A DNA stretch of 50,887 nucleotides, from assembly GCA_049700315.1 (NCBI GenBank), contig JBNAVN010000012.1, forward strand, positions 1 through 50,887, given 5' to 3'. This document shows, one piece after another, positions 1 through 9,086 of this stretch. Below the pieces are notes generated by a model. It had not been told where the DNA came from. It saw only the letters and a list, made by a program, of their open reading frames with translations, and ran no database searches. Position 1 is the stretch's first letter. Each line of letters opens with the position of its first letter. A program made the position numbers and the translations under genes. Source of the stretch: JAOAFX01 sp049700315 (GTDB lineage: Bacteria > Hydrothermota > Tepidihabitantia > SM23-42 > JAOAFX01).

Positions 1-17
1 TGAAAGATTTCATTATC

Positions 18-48
18 AAGTATTGGAATTTTTCAAATTCCAATACTT
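18..48. terminator. Perfect hairpin after the C25 gene
   Basis: A perfect 14-bp inverted repeat (arms 18-31 and 35-48, loop TTC) begins about 30 bases past the stop codon of the C25 gene. The stem is AT-rich and has no U-run behind it on the minus strand, so it is better read as a 3'-end stabilising hairpin or weak terminator than as a textbook intrinsic terminator. Confidence 0.5.
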
Positions 49-77
49 TAAATTAAACCCCGATTATTGTGACTACA

Positions 78-3000
78 TTATCGCAGTAATACTGCCTTCT
101 TCACATTTCTGTAGTTCTCGCAATCAAACTTGACAAAATAAACACCCGCAGGCAATCTACGACCGGCATCATCATCACCATACCAAACAACCTGGTTAAA
201 TGGTTGAATTCCGCCATCCGCCAAGTTGCGTGGCGGATGATTGGCGGATAAATGGTTAAATTGTTTCACCGAACGTCCACTTATATCGTAGATTTTAATA
301 CTGACTACTGGGTACTGACTACTGACTACTTGCGCAAGGCTGAAGCCTTGCCCTACATTGTCGTTTGGAATTTGGGATTCGGGATTTGTTTGGGATTTGG
401 TGCCTGGGATTTGAAATTTAATCACGCAATGATTCCTGAACGGACTGGGATAAACCTGTAAACTCGGCATCGTGGATATCAACTTTGGAAAGTTATTTTC
501 ATTGATTCCGTGCGAAGCACCGAAGAAATGCATAATTGAATCAAGTAAAACCGCCCTGGTTGAAGGCGGTGTCCCATCAATCAGGGCACCAAGTTCAAAA
601 GAAGTTGCAACAGTGCGATAAGTCCCAGCATCATAGGCAACCCCACAATCAAAATAATTATCAGTGTCTCTGAAGATTAAAAATGCACCGGGATGTGATG
701 GACTTATATGGTCCATATATTCATTCTCACCACCATAATTAAAATCCATTCCCTGGGTAAATGTTCCAGCAATACCACCAACCGGACCCATATTTGACCC
801 ACCATCATCAACCGGGTTCAAACCAAATATATTCGAAAAATCATAACCACCATTAAATGGATCATAATACCATACATCACCACCCTCAATATATAACCTA
901 CCACCTGCAGATACAAAATCAAGCAATCGTTGTGCCTCAGGGCTACCAGATTGAATAACATAGTTATTTGGAAACACTCCAAGGCAAACAAATATACAAT
1001 TGTAGAGACCCAAAACCGCAGGTAAATTTGCACTAATTTCACCTGAATAGCCTAAGGTGTTTAGTATATTATGCATATTCTGCCCTGGCTGGGGAGTCAA
1101 ATCTGGATTCCAGATAAAATAGTCTTTTTTTCCAATAACGATAGAAAAAGTTATTGTATCTTGATAAAATGAAGATGATAAAACCATTCTAAAACCTACC
1201 AATATTCCCTGCGGTGCTGATGAATCAGCATATATAATAAATGAATCTGAATCATTTATTGCTGAAGAATCTATACCAAGATGGGTATAACTACCCACTG
1301 AGTCAATAACAAGTGCATAATTTGAAAGACTTTGTAATATTGCAGTTACAGTATCTATTGGTGAATGTCCTGTATTCTTTATCTTTACCCTGACAAATAC
1401 AGTCTCACCTGGTTCTAAATTAGAATTACCATTTCCACCGCTGATTAAAGTCTCAAGAAAATTCAATTCCGGTGCATAAACCGTACGAGTGAAATGCGAA
1501 ATCCATACCGAATCATTCATATCCTTACAAATTAAGTTGAATGCAATATTATATAAATCAGGACAACTGCTACTTACGGAAAAAATGTATCCGTTGCTAC
1601 CGGTAAATGCAGAATCACCGCCCTGGATATCACCAAACCATTTTATTGAATCAAGAATTATTATGTATATATCATTCGTTCTCAATAAACCAGAAACATT
1701 ATGCGCCATGCTATCTCCCCAGTTCTTCACCCACAATGGTAGGTTAATTGTTTCTCCCGGATTAATTAGATGATTATTATTACCAGATAAGGAATCATCA
1801 ACACTTGATTTTAAATATACTACATAAGGTATACCTGAGTGTTGAACAATCATATTACCTTCGTAGGGTCTCAAGTTTTTCCCCGTGACCGTAACATAAA
1901 CTGTATCTGCAACAATCACTGGATTTATTGAAAAATATGCCTGACCATTAATGTCCGTTGTATCAAGAACATATATATTTGTATCCTGTTTCGCCATTAT
2001 ACATACAAAGGCATTACTTATTGGAGATAAATCTACTGCCCTTTTGACAGTTACAGTAAAGTTTGCACTACCAAAGGGAATTGCCTGAGGGTGTATTACC
2101 ATAAGTGAACAGGGTGGTGCTGTCCAGATATTCATTTCCGGATCTCCAATTGTAGTAAAACCAACATATTCTTCATCACCACCAGAATATGGATACATCG
2201 TATAGACCCTTATTCTACCCCCTTCACAGGCTTCACCAAAAGTTCTCTTTCCATCAACAAAAATGGCATCAAAAAAACCCCGAGAAACAGCGCTCCTCAA
2301 AAATGTAATGAATCCGCCACCGACTGTAGTCGTTGCAAAGAAACCAGCACCGCCTTTTAAATTTGTTGGGGAACCGGTGAGTAACCATCTCTCCACCTGT
2401 GCCGGTGATGAGCCAGTGCCGATGGTCCTGCAGGTGATTGACAAAACAATGGGTAATTTTGTGCCGTTTGTTGTCAAATCTGGGTTGCAGTCAAAAGGTT
2501 GATACCATTGTCCCAGACCTATTCCACGATAAAGCAAAAAACCTTTACCATTGTTTATTGATTGATATACACTGTTTGCATTATTTCCAAGACCAGCAGA
2601 CAGGGTGTCAATTAAATCATAACCATTGGCAAGCATAAGATTTCTTGCATGACGCACATCATTCCAGTAGACTGTATCATTTCCCATAGGTGGATAGTAA
2701 CCATAATCTTCGTTGGCAATAAGGCAAGCCCGTTTAAACCAGAAAGTATCTGTAGTATTTGGATAACGTTCGTAAGAAAGAATTTTTTGAACCACAGTTT
2801 TGGTTTCTGTTGAATTATGCACTGTCAACCGGCCTGAGAGAATCTCATTATATAAGTCATTATCCATATTTGTATAATAATTATCAGAATTCCAGCCAAG
2901 CACGAGCGGAAATGGTATGTAGTTGGGGGCACCAACAAAGAGGATGTATTCCGGTTTTATCTGCCAGTTATTATATGCATTTACTGTGTAATCGCGTATC

Positions 3001-3200
3001 TGGGGTGCAGTTGAGCCAATTTCAGAAAGTCTGATAACTTTTGCACGCATCCCTTTTTTGTGTTTCCATTGCGCAAGGGGTAGGATATCATTATAGAAAT
3101 TGTCATGGGTAATGATTAGATAACGCGCACCGGTTTCCTGACAAACACCTGTAGCAGCAAGAATAACAGCAAAAAAGAGTAATCTACGCAGACATTTCAT
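78..3200 (-). CDS. C25 (gingipain-like) peptidase family surface protein with C-terminal sorting domain
   Basis: A secreted protein of 1040 residues. The start at 3200 is chosen because it gives a clean signal peptide (MKCLRRLLFFAVILAATG), has AGGAAC upstream and lies just after a promoter; a longer reading frame would overlap that promoter. The N-terminal third is Peptidase_C25-like (TITHDNF-type start, LPIVLSITCR around the expected catalytic Cys at about 257). The position where gingipains carry the catalytic His in a GHG motif reads YRGIG here (Ile at about 227), so activity is doubtful. The middle holds Ig-like/CARDB-type repeats. The end (VSIKIYDISGR, DDDAGRRLPAGVYFVKF, KKAVLLR) matches FlgD-like or type IX 'type A' sorting domains. 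Two stretches inside this tail, coded at about 193-420, are repeat-derived insertions. The family assignment is firm; the substrate is unknown. Confidence 0.85.
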   Translation of the reverse strand: MKCLRRLLFFAVILAATGVCQETGARYLIITHDNFYNDILPLAQWKHKKGMRAKVIRLSEIGSTAPQIRDYTVNAYNNWQIKPEYILFVGAPNYIPFPLVLGWNSDNYYTNMDNDLYNEILSGRLTVHNSTETKTVVQKILSYERYPNTTDTFWFKRACLIANEDYGYYPPMGNDTVYWNDVRHARNLMLANGYDLIDTLSAGLGNNANSVYQSINNGKGFLLYRGIGLGQWYQPFDCNPDLTTNGTKLPIVLSITCRTIGTGSSPAQVERWLLTGSPTNLKGGAGFFATTTVGGGFITFLRSAVSRGFFDAIFVDGKRTFGEACEGGRIRVYTMYPYSGGDEEYVGFTTIGDPEMNIWTAPPCSLMVIHPQAIPFGSANFTVTVKRAVDLSPISNAFVCIMAKQDTNIYVLDTTDINGQAYFSINPVIVADTVYVTVTGKNLRPYEGNMIVQHSGIPYVVYLKSSVDDSLSGNNNHLINPGETINLPLWVKNWGDSMAHNVSGLLRTNDIYIIILDSIKWFGDIQGGDSAFTGSNGYIFSVSSSCPDLYNIAFNLICKDMNDSVWISHFTRTVYAPELNFLETLISGGNGNSNLEPGETVFVRVKIKNTGHSPIDTVTAILQSLSNYALVIDSVGSYTHLGIDSSAINDSDSFIIYADSSAPQGILVGFRMVLSSSFYQDTITFSIVIGKKDYFIWNPDLTPQPGQNMHNILNTLGYSGEISANLPAVLGLYNCIFVCLGVFPNNYVIQSGSPEAQRLLDFVSAGGRLYIEGGDVWYYDPFNGGYDFSNIFGLNPVDDGGSNMGPVGGIAGTFTQGMDFNYGGENEYMDHISPSHPGAFLIFRDTDNYFDCGVAYDAGTYRTVATSFELGALIDGTPPSTRAVLLDSIMHFFGASHGINENNFPKLISTMPSLQVYPSPFRNHCVIKFQIPGTKSQTNPESQIPNDNVGQGFSLAQVVSSQYPVVSIKIYDISGRSVKQFNHLSANHPPRNLADGGIQPFNQVVWYGDDDAGRRLPAGVYFVKFDCENYRNVKKAVLLR
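193..260. repeat. In-frame TGGCGGA palindrome flanked by TGGTTAAA words
   Basis: Inside the C25 gene, TGGTTAAA (193-200 and 253-260) brackets a hairpin with arms TCCGCCA (217-223) and TGGCGGA (231-237), plus a second TGGCGGA at 242-248. It is translated as part of the sorting domain, between KQFN and FNQVVWYG. The same TTTAACCA word, on the other strand, recurs between genes at 39471 and 48738-48768. Confidence 0.7.
334..360. repeat. Dispersed palindromic repeat, copy inside C25 gene
   Basis: A 27-base element with core GCAAGGCT-GA-AGCCTTGC followed by CCTACATTG. It matches the intergenic copy at 3310-3336 with one mismatch, and the core recurs inverted at 48261-48283. Here it is read in frame, giving VGQGFSLAQ in the protein. 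Confidence 0.8.
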
Positions 3201-3216
3201 CTTTGTTCCTGATGAA

Positions 3217-3244
3217 ATTATAAACATTAATTGACTTAAGTCAA
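3217..3244 (-). promoter_or_regulatory. Promoter of the C25 gene
   Basis: Minus-strand TTGACT (3239-3244), 16-bp spacer, TATAAT (3217-3222). The predicted transcript start near 3210 leaves a leader of about 10 bases that carries AGGAAC before the ATG at 3200. Confidence 0.75.
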
Positions 3245-3266
3245 GGATTAAATTAACTATCCGCAT

Positions 3267-3651
3267 GGCAGATGATACTCCAAGTTCAGGTTTGTATTTA
3301 TTTTTATTTGCAAGGCTAAAGCCTTGCCCTACATTGCTTTATCACCTGACTTCAAGATTGTGATACGTTGCACGGTTGTGAAAAGTGTTTCAGTAATCGG
3401 ATTCGTTTATTGGTGAAATTAAAATTCTTACGAATTAACTCCGAAATACATCTTTATATCCCTTTATACCCCTTTTTAACCCTTACTCGGCGGAGTTAAG
3501 GCGTAAGCCTTTTTGATGCCCGATAAATCGGGCAAATACAGATTAAGTAATCTCCCCTTTTGCTCTTTAGTCTTCTTTGTTTCCTGCGAGTTCCAATCTT
3601 CTTAGCGAGAAGATAGTGCGCATCCTGCCTTCTTTGAGCCTTCTTATTTCT
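3267..3651. other. Non-coding stretch between C25 and GGDEF genes
   Basis: No convincing reading frame. It holds the dispersed palindrome at 3310-3336, a small hairpin AAGGC-GTAA-GCCTT (3498-3511) and a perfect hairpin TGCCCGA-TAAA-TCGGGCA (3517-3534). The last could help end transcription of the GGDEF gene, but there is no U-run. Confidence 0.6.
3310..3336. repeat. Dispersed palindromic repeat, intergenic copy
   Basis: GCAAGGCT-AA-AGCCTTGC (3310-3327) followed by CCTACATTG. It differs from 334-360 by one base, and its core is repeated in inverted orientation at 48261-48283. Confidence 0.8.
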
Positions 3652-5616
3652 TTATTTGATATCGGTCGCTTTTTGATTAAGGGATTTGGCAATTACGATT
3701 TTGTTCCTGCCTGATTCCTTTGCTGAATAAAGGGCGCGGTCTGCCTGTTCTATCAAATCTATTCTATTTTTTGCATCCTTTGGATAATGGGCAATACCAG
3801 CACTAATAGTGAATTTTATTTTCAGTTGATTAAATATGACCTCAGATTTATTGATATGGTCTTTCAGGCGAACAGCAATCTCAGCTCCCTTCTTCAAGTT
3901 GCTTCCAGGCAGAATTATTGCAAATTCCTCTCCACCATAACGACCAGCAATGCCGGTCTGAGAGATTAATCTGCCAATGAATTTCAAGACTTCATCACCT
4001 GCTTGATGACCATAGGTGTCGTTTATCTTTTTGAAATAATCAATATCAAACAATAAAAGAATCAGTTCCCGCTGTTTCTTCAGTTCTTCTTCCAATACTT
4101 CCTGAAAATGGCGGTGGTTGAATAGCCCGGTCAGGCCGTCCCTGATAGAAAGTTCCTTGACTCTTTCATACAGAATTGCCCTTTGCCAGGCAAGTGTGAG
4201 TTGAGAAGACAGAATATTTAATGCCTCAATATCTTCTTCGGTAAATCTTTTACGGCGGTGATCCTCCAGCCAGATTACCCCCAAGATTTCGTTATCGCCT
4301 TTTACCGGCATACCAAGAAAGGAGCCACGATTTTTCTTTTCTCCTTTTTTTAGAACGATCAAATTACCTTCACTTAGATCTTCTTTCATTATGTAGTTTC
4401 TGTGCCTTATTACAAGTCCAACAAGTCCATCATCCAGGGTGAATTTAGTATTTTCTTTAAGATAAGTTGATTCAATGACGGTTCCCTGGTTATTCAATTC
4501 ATCTACCGAAGCAACTGATAATTCATCGCAATTAAGTACTGATCTAAACGATTTCACTGTATCACCAACGATCGTCTTCAGTTCAAGTCCACGCTGCAGT
4601 CGCCTTGCAAGTTCCGCAATTGAAGATAAATATCTGGATTCATATCTCTCTTTTTCATACAACCTGAGCATGGCAATCAGAAATCCTGCACTTTTGGTCG
4701 CTTCATCAAAATTCGCCTTATCTTCTTCAGAAAAACTATCTCCTTTACGGTCAATGACGAAAATCCCTTCAACCTGATCCAGTATAATAACAGGCGCAAT
4801 AATTGCTGAACTTATTCTTACATCGCCCCGATAAAAACCAAGTTCGTCAGAACTTTGAACAAACTCTTTTATCAGCACTGACTTTCTTTCTGATATTACC
4901 TGACGGTATAATCCCCGTTCAACGCTCAATACTGCGTCAGGGTTGAACAGCTCTGACTTTGAAAAGCCCTGCACAAGCACGAGTTTTTCCTCGTTATATG
5001 AAAATATGACAGTTGTGTGGACATTAAAGATATTGTGAATAAATTTGACATAATAAAGCAAAGGTCTTTCAATACCGGGATGGCGATCAATATCTTTTAC
5101 CGAAGTGACAAGATTTTTGGCATCAAAATCCGCTGGTCCGAAAAAATAGTCCCGTGCTTCATACCTTGCCAGGGATTTCTTTAATTTATCCTCACGTAGC
5201 GAAATTTTTTCAACAATGATGCCGGTAATAACGATTGCAACACCAAGGCACAAAACAGGCATTATGTTAAATTGATGTTTGAAAGTGCTTGCAATCAATT
5301 CAATGACCCAAAGTGCGCCAGCACATATCCAATAATCTTTCTGATTATTGCGAAAGCCAAGCACGGGTAAGACCGGAAAGTAGAATATAAAAAAGGATGA
5401 TCTAAGTCCACCCGTGAGTTGCACGAGAAGATTAATAATCATACCAGCAATGATTGTATGATGCAAATAGGTTTTCTTTCTCAGTATGTAGAAAATGTAG
5501 TATAAAACAACAACCGAAAATATGAAATAACTGATTTTCACATCAATGTTATGCTGGAAGATTCCGCGGGCAGATATTATTGCATAAACGAGAGCAAATA
5601 TATAGAAAAATTTCAT
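3652..5616 (-). CDS. Membrane diguanylate cyclase with GAF domains (GGDEF)
   Basis: 654 residues. It should make cyclic di-GMP from two GTP at the inner membrane. The first 140 residues form several membrane helices. Two GAF-like sensory modules follow at about 180-320 and 330-480, then a GGDEF domain with RDGLTGLFNHRHF, FDIDYFKKINDTYGHQAGD and the active-site loop YGGEEF. The product-inhibition RxxD motif expected just before the loop is replaced by SQTG, so feedback inhibition is not expected. The start has AGGTAA about 8 bases upstream. It follows the HEAT-repeat gene by 49 bases, so both probably share that gene's promoter. The input signal cannot be read from sequence. Confidence 0.9.
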   Translation of the reverse strand: MKFFYIFALVYAIISARGIFQHNIDVKISYFIFSVVVLYYIFYILRKKTYLHHTIIAGMIINLLVQLTGGLRSSFFIFYFPVLPVLGFRNNQKDYWICAGALWVIELIASTFKHQFNIMPVLCLGVAIVITGIIVEKISLREDKLKKSLARYEARDYFFGPADFDAKNLVTSVKDIDRHPGIERPLLYYVKFIHNIFNVHTTVIFSYNEEKLVLVQGFSKSELFNPDAVLSVERGLYRQVISERKSVLIKEFVQSSDELGFYRGDVRISSAIIAPVIILDQVEGIFVIDRKGDSFSEEDKANFDEATKSAGFLIAMLRLYEKERYESRYLSSIAELARRLQRGLELKTIVGDTVKSFRSVLNCDELSVASVDELNNQGTVIESTYLKENTKFTLDDGLVGLVIRHRNYIMKEDLSEGNLIVLKKGEKKNRGSFLGMPVKGDNEILGVIWLEDHRRKRFTEEDIEALNILSSQLTLAWQRAILYERVKELSIRDGLTGLFNHRHFQEVLEEELKKQRELILLLFDIDYFKKINDTYGHQAGDEVLKFIGRLISQTGIAGRYGGEEFAIILPGSNLKKGAEIAVRLKDHINKSEVIFNQLKIKFTISAGIAHYPKDAKNRIDLIEQADRALYSAKESGRNKIVIAKSLNQKATDIK

Positions 5617-5665
5617 TCTGTATTACCTAAAATTGTTAGATTTGTTAATATAGTGCTCAAGATCT

Positions 5666-7705
5666 CTAAGTAATCTTTTTGAGTACAGACTGTGATAGAT
5701 TAGCAATGAACTTGTCACGGGAATTGGCAAGTTCCTGAAGGAGATTTTTGATCTCGGGATGGGACAATTTTATGAGAGTGGCTAAAGCCAGTTGTTTTAA
5801 TCCCTGGGCAGTCTGATCTTCTCTTAATTCAAGATTTCTTAGATAGTCAGCAATGATGCCGAATGTTTCTTTCATTTTTCTTTCCCCGATGATTCTCAAT
5901 AACTCAGCGTGAAAGGCATCACCTTTTTCCTTGAAAGTGGGTAGTAATTCGTTGATTTCTTCAATTGAAATGGTCTTTTTCAGACCGCGTAAACTCTCTG
6001 CCCGCACCTCTATTGCGGAGTCTCTAAGTAGCGATTTCAGCCCCTGTTCATAATTTAACTTGATAAAGGTTTTGACCAGTTCAAGTCTAACCCGGTCATC
6101 CGGGTCATTGATCATAGTTTCCAATGAAACGCAGGTTTCAGTTTCGCCAATTTCACCGATGATCGTAAGGATGTTGCGACGCAAATACCACTCGGGCGCA
6201 TCAATATTTTTTAGTAAGATTTCCAACGAATCCTTGCCAATATTCTTCAAAATGTCCAGAATTTTCATACGTAAACTATAATCTTCAGCATCCTTTAAGG
6301 TTAGAAGAAGTTCTGATACTGAATTCTTTCCGATTTTGATAATTGCTGCACGCACCTCAGGATACAAACCAGATTCCCAGAGGAAAGAAATAAGCGCGGG
6401 AAGGACACCAGGATTTTTTGTTTCGCCCATAAAATTAATGACTGCTTTTTTGAAGGATAAAGAAATTCCTGACCTCCCAAGAATCTTATTAAATGGTTCA
6501 ATGATTGCATCGCAGATTTTTGTTTGATTCTGTGAGCGGGCAACACTATATAGATTATAAATCTGTTCAAGCGAGTTATTGACGACTTCCGATACAGATT
6601 CCTGCTCTAAAGCAATGGACAATCGCTGGCTAATTTCTATAGCGATTTCAATATGCCCCTGTTGGATAAAACGGTCAGCGAGAGTGGCAAGCGACCTAAT
6701 GCCTTCTTCCCGAATCTTGGCATTCTGACTATCAAGCATATTGTAGTAGGGTCTGATTGTGCTGTAAAGGTCATCGCGAGAAAATACCGAAGTAAATTTT
6801 TCACTTAACAAGAGTCCCATTTGCGCGAGATATTCGTAGATATTTGGAATTTTTTCTTTGAGTTTGGGAAGAAGTTTTGAGAATTTTTCTTCGCTGAGTG
6901 CCCCCAGAACCTGCTTAACTTCGCCTACCTGCTCAGACTTTGTAACGATTATTTCTAATAGTCTTTCTTCATTAAGGTTTGAAAGTATCCTTAATAAAAA
7001 TGGTTTCAACTCAATGTCGCGAAGCAATTCAATCCTGTGTTCAGACGGTAGATTTTCTAATATTCTTGCTACTGCTTCACTCTGGTTTGCCTGAGTATTT
7101 ACAGGCATCTGGTCGCCCTGGGCAATGATTTTTTCAAACAAGGGTTTGGTTTCAACTACGGTCATTGTTTTTTCAATAAGTTCTTTAAATCCCTTGATTG
7201 CATCGGCAAAATCAGGTGTTTCAGCAGTTTGTTCTCCACGGGGTCTTTCCTGGGCAACCTGCACTGTCGCGCCGGTCTGGATACCGAATTTGACCGCATT
7301 TATCTTGATCTTTTCTGTCCCTTTTGATTGCAACATAGTTGCCGCATCACCATATTCTTTGATTTTCAATTTCGCGCTACTCATTACTTCATATAGATTT
7401 TTTACATCTTCATTAGATACACCGGAATAGAAGGTGAGACTTTCAATCTCGTTCTTTCTAAGTGCCTCAATGAAAGACATTACCGCCAGGTTCTTTGAGA
7501 CATCAATTCTCGTATCCTGGAAAATTATTGTCTTTTCCAGAAAATAAAAGGAAAATTCAGGATGATCAGCATAAAGTTTGGCAAGCTGGGCAAGTGTACT
7601 GGAAACCACTTTTTCCATTACCGGATGGCCTGGAGGATAAGACTTGGCAGATTTGAAACCGACTGATAACTCTTTCAGAAAGTCAAAGATGACAGTCTGT
7701 TGCAT
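5666..7705 (-). CDS. HEAT-repeat protein of unknown function
   Basis: 679 residues with no signal peptide or membrane segment. The N-terminal 100 residues (FLKELSVGFKSAKSYPPGHPVMEKV) form a helical region; roughly 320-640 is a run of HEAT-type repeats of 35-40 residues (for example LDILKNIGKDSLEILLKNIDAPEWYLRRNILTI, read in parts). Such solenoids are protein-docking scaffolds. It is the lead gene of an operon with the downstream GGDEF protein, so a role in the same signalling path is reasonable inference. The ATG sits 5 bases after the -10 box, so the transcript should be leaderless. Confidence 0.8.
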   Translation of the reverse strand: MQQTVIFDFLKELSVGFKSAKSYPPGHPVMEKVVSSTLAQLAKLYADHPEFSFYFLEKTIIFQDTRIDVSKNLAVMSFIEALRKNEIESLTFYSGVSNEDVKNLYEVMSSAKLKIKEYGDAATMLQSKGTEKIKINAVKFGIQTGATVQVAQERPRGEQTAETPDFADAIKGFKELIEKTMTVVETKPLFEKIIAQGDQMPVNTQANQSEAVARILENLPSEHRIELLRDIELKPFLLRILSNLNEERLLEIIVTKSEQVGEVKQVLGALSEEKFSKLLPKLKEKIPNIYEYLAQMGLLLSEKFTSVFSRDDLYSTIRPYYNMLDSQNAKIREEGIRSLATLADRFIQQGHIEIAIEISQRLSIALEQESVSEVVNNSLEQIYNLYSVARSQNQTKICDAIIEPFNKILGRSGISLSFKKAVINFMGETKNPGVLPALISFLWESGLYPEVRAAIIKIGKNSVSELLLTLKDAEDYSLRMKILDILKNIGKDSLEILLKNIDAPEWYLRRNILTIIGEIGETETCVSLETMINDPDDRVRLELVKTFIKLNYEQGLKSLLRDSAIEVRAESLRGLKKTISIEEINELLPTFKEKGDAFHAELLRIIGERKMKETFGIIADYLRNLELREDQTAQGLKQLALATLIKLSHPEIKNLLQELANSRDKFIANLSQSVLKKIT

Positions 7706-7710
7706 ATTAT

Positions 7711-7738
7711 ATTTTATAAATTTTTCTCAATATGTCAA
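7711..7738 (-). promoter_or_regulatory. Leaderless promoter of the HEAT-repeat gene
   Basis: Minus-strand TTGACA (7733-7738), 16-bp spacer, TAAAAT (7711-7716), then ATAAT and the ATG at 7703-7705. The expected transcription start coincides with the start codon. Confidence 0.8.
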
Positions 7739-7762
7739 CAGTGCCCTTGCTCTTGCATCATA

Positions 7763-7790
7763 TTGACAAATGGATAAAAATCTCTATAAT
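7763..7790 (+). promoter_or_regulatory. Consensus promoter of the NHL operon
   Basis: TTGACA (7763-7768), 16-bp spacer, TATAAT (7785-7790). It runs through the ATG at 7770, which therefore cannot be the main start. An in-frame GTG at 7797 lies 7 bases after the -10 box, where transcription should begin. Confidence 0.8.
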
Positions 7791-7796
7791 TATAAA

Positions 7797-9086
7797 GTGT
7801 TGAGTTTTCTATTTTTTATCATCAGCCAGTATCAACCCCAGACCTTGGCTGTGCCACCGTTTGAACATACTTTTGGATTTTATCGGGCTTCAAAATACTA
7901 TTTGAGATTGTTTATTGGACCGAATTTTGACTATGATGATCCCCAGGGTATTTGTGCTGTGAAATTAAAAGAACTTGATGACCCGAAGACAAAAAAGGAT
8001 GATGATGAGCTAACTGCATTTGCTGTTAATTCAGGCACAGGTCAAATAGTCTATAATATTGGATTGTCTGCAGTAAAGTTGTATGGCAATGAAAAAATGT
8101 TTTCTCAGCCAAAAGGCATTACGGCAAATGAAGATGGCTTGGTTTGTCTGGCTGATTTTGGGAATAAACGGGTTGTGAAATTACAGTATACCAAGGGTAA
8201 ACTTGAATTCATAGGTGAAATCAAATTACCAGGCAGACCTTTTGATGTCTGTCTGGATTCAAAAAACAATCTCTTTATTACTGATTATGATAATTCAAAG
8301 ATCTATGTCTATTCTCCACAGGACTCACTCTTAAGGGCATTTGGCAAAGAAGGTGGGTCTTATGGAGAGATTCTTCAGCCAATGGGAATTGAGGTTATTG
8401 ATGCAGATGCGCCACACAATCACTATCATGATGATTTTGTAGTTGTAACTGATAATGGCGGAAAGAGAGTTTCAAGATACACAACCACAGGCCGATTCTT
8501 GAATTCTATCTACAGTTTTGAGATTGGACTTGTTGATGCAAACTTCCTTTATTGTGCTATTGACTATTTTGGCAATATTTATGTAACCGATGAGAAAAAT
8601 GATCAGATACATAAATTTGACCGAAATCTGTCTTATGTAATTTCTGAGGGTAGGACCGGAGTTAGTCAGGGTGAATTCAATTCGCCGCGGGGGATCACAA
8701 TTGGCAGACGTTATGGGCAGGTTTTTATTACTGAAAAAGAAGGTGGTCAATATCTCTGGATTGCGATTGATGGAATTTTTGTTGGTTGTTTTCCCCCAAC
8801 ATTTTCTGCCCGACAACCTGGCACGACCCTTGCGCTCTATGTTACTGATGAAGCACGCATTGACATTGATATCTATGATCAAACCGGTGCAAAGATTGCA
8901 ACCTTGATAGATGGTTTGAAAAGACCACCAGGAGAGGTTTTGATTGTCTGGGATGGACTTGATAAGAATGGAAATCTGGTGCCGCCAGGTGAATATGAAT
9001 TTAGAATTACACTAAGGGCACGTCATGGCCATGGCACAAGGGTGAAGAAGTTTTTAAGAGGAGTAGTAAAATGCGTAACATCATAA
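7797..9086 (+). CDS. Secreted NHL-repeat beta-propeller with FlgD-like C-terminal domain
   Basis: About 429 residues from GTG 7797. The frame is open from ATG 7770, but that codon lies inside the promoter, and starting at 7797 gives a normal signal peptide (VLSFLFFIISQYQPQTLA). Residues about 90-330 carry NHL-type blades (PKGITANEDGLVCLADFGN, NLFITDYDNSKIYVY, NIYVTDEKNDQIHKF, PRGITIGRRYGQVFIT). The last 90 residues (IDIYDQTGAKIATL, DGLDKNGNLVPPGEYEFRI) are a FlgD-like Ig domain of the kind used as a sorting tail for type IX-type export. The next gene, a PorV-like protein, overlaps by 16 bases, which fits a cargo and shuttle relationship. The binding partner is unknown. Confidence 0.85.
   Translation: MLSFLFFIISQYQPQTLAVPPFEHTFGFYRASKYYLRLFIGPNFDYDDPQGICAVKLKELDDPKTKKDDDELTAFAVNSGTGQIVYNIGLSAVKLYGNEKMFSQPKGITANEDGLVCLADFGNKRVVKLQYTKGKLEFIGEIKLPGRPFDVCLDSKNNLFITDYDNSKIYVYSPQDSLLRAFGKEGGSYGEILQPMGIEVIDADAPHNHYHDDFVVVTDNGGKRVSRYTTTGRFLNSIYSFEIGLVDANFLYCAIDYFGNIYVTDEKNDQIHKFDRNLSYVISEGRTGVSQGEFNSPRGITIGRRYGQVFITEKEGGQYLWIAIDGIFVGCFPPTFSARQPGTTLALYVTDEARIDIDIYDQTGAKIATLIDGLKRPPGEVLIVWDGLDKNGNLVPPGEYEFRITLRARHGHGTRVKKFLRGVVKCVTS

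Noticed and set aside
252..461. Plus-strand 69-codon frame inside the C25 gene
   Set aside because: It is an artefact of the repeat-rich insertion; the minus frame continues through it into the conserved tail.
8472..8882. 136-codon minus-strand frame inside the NHL gene
   Set aside because: The plus-strand frame has clear NHL motifs here and a promoter; the minus frame has no start signal or recognisable family.
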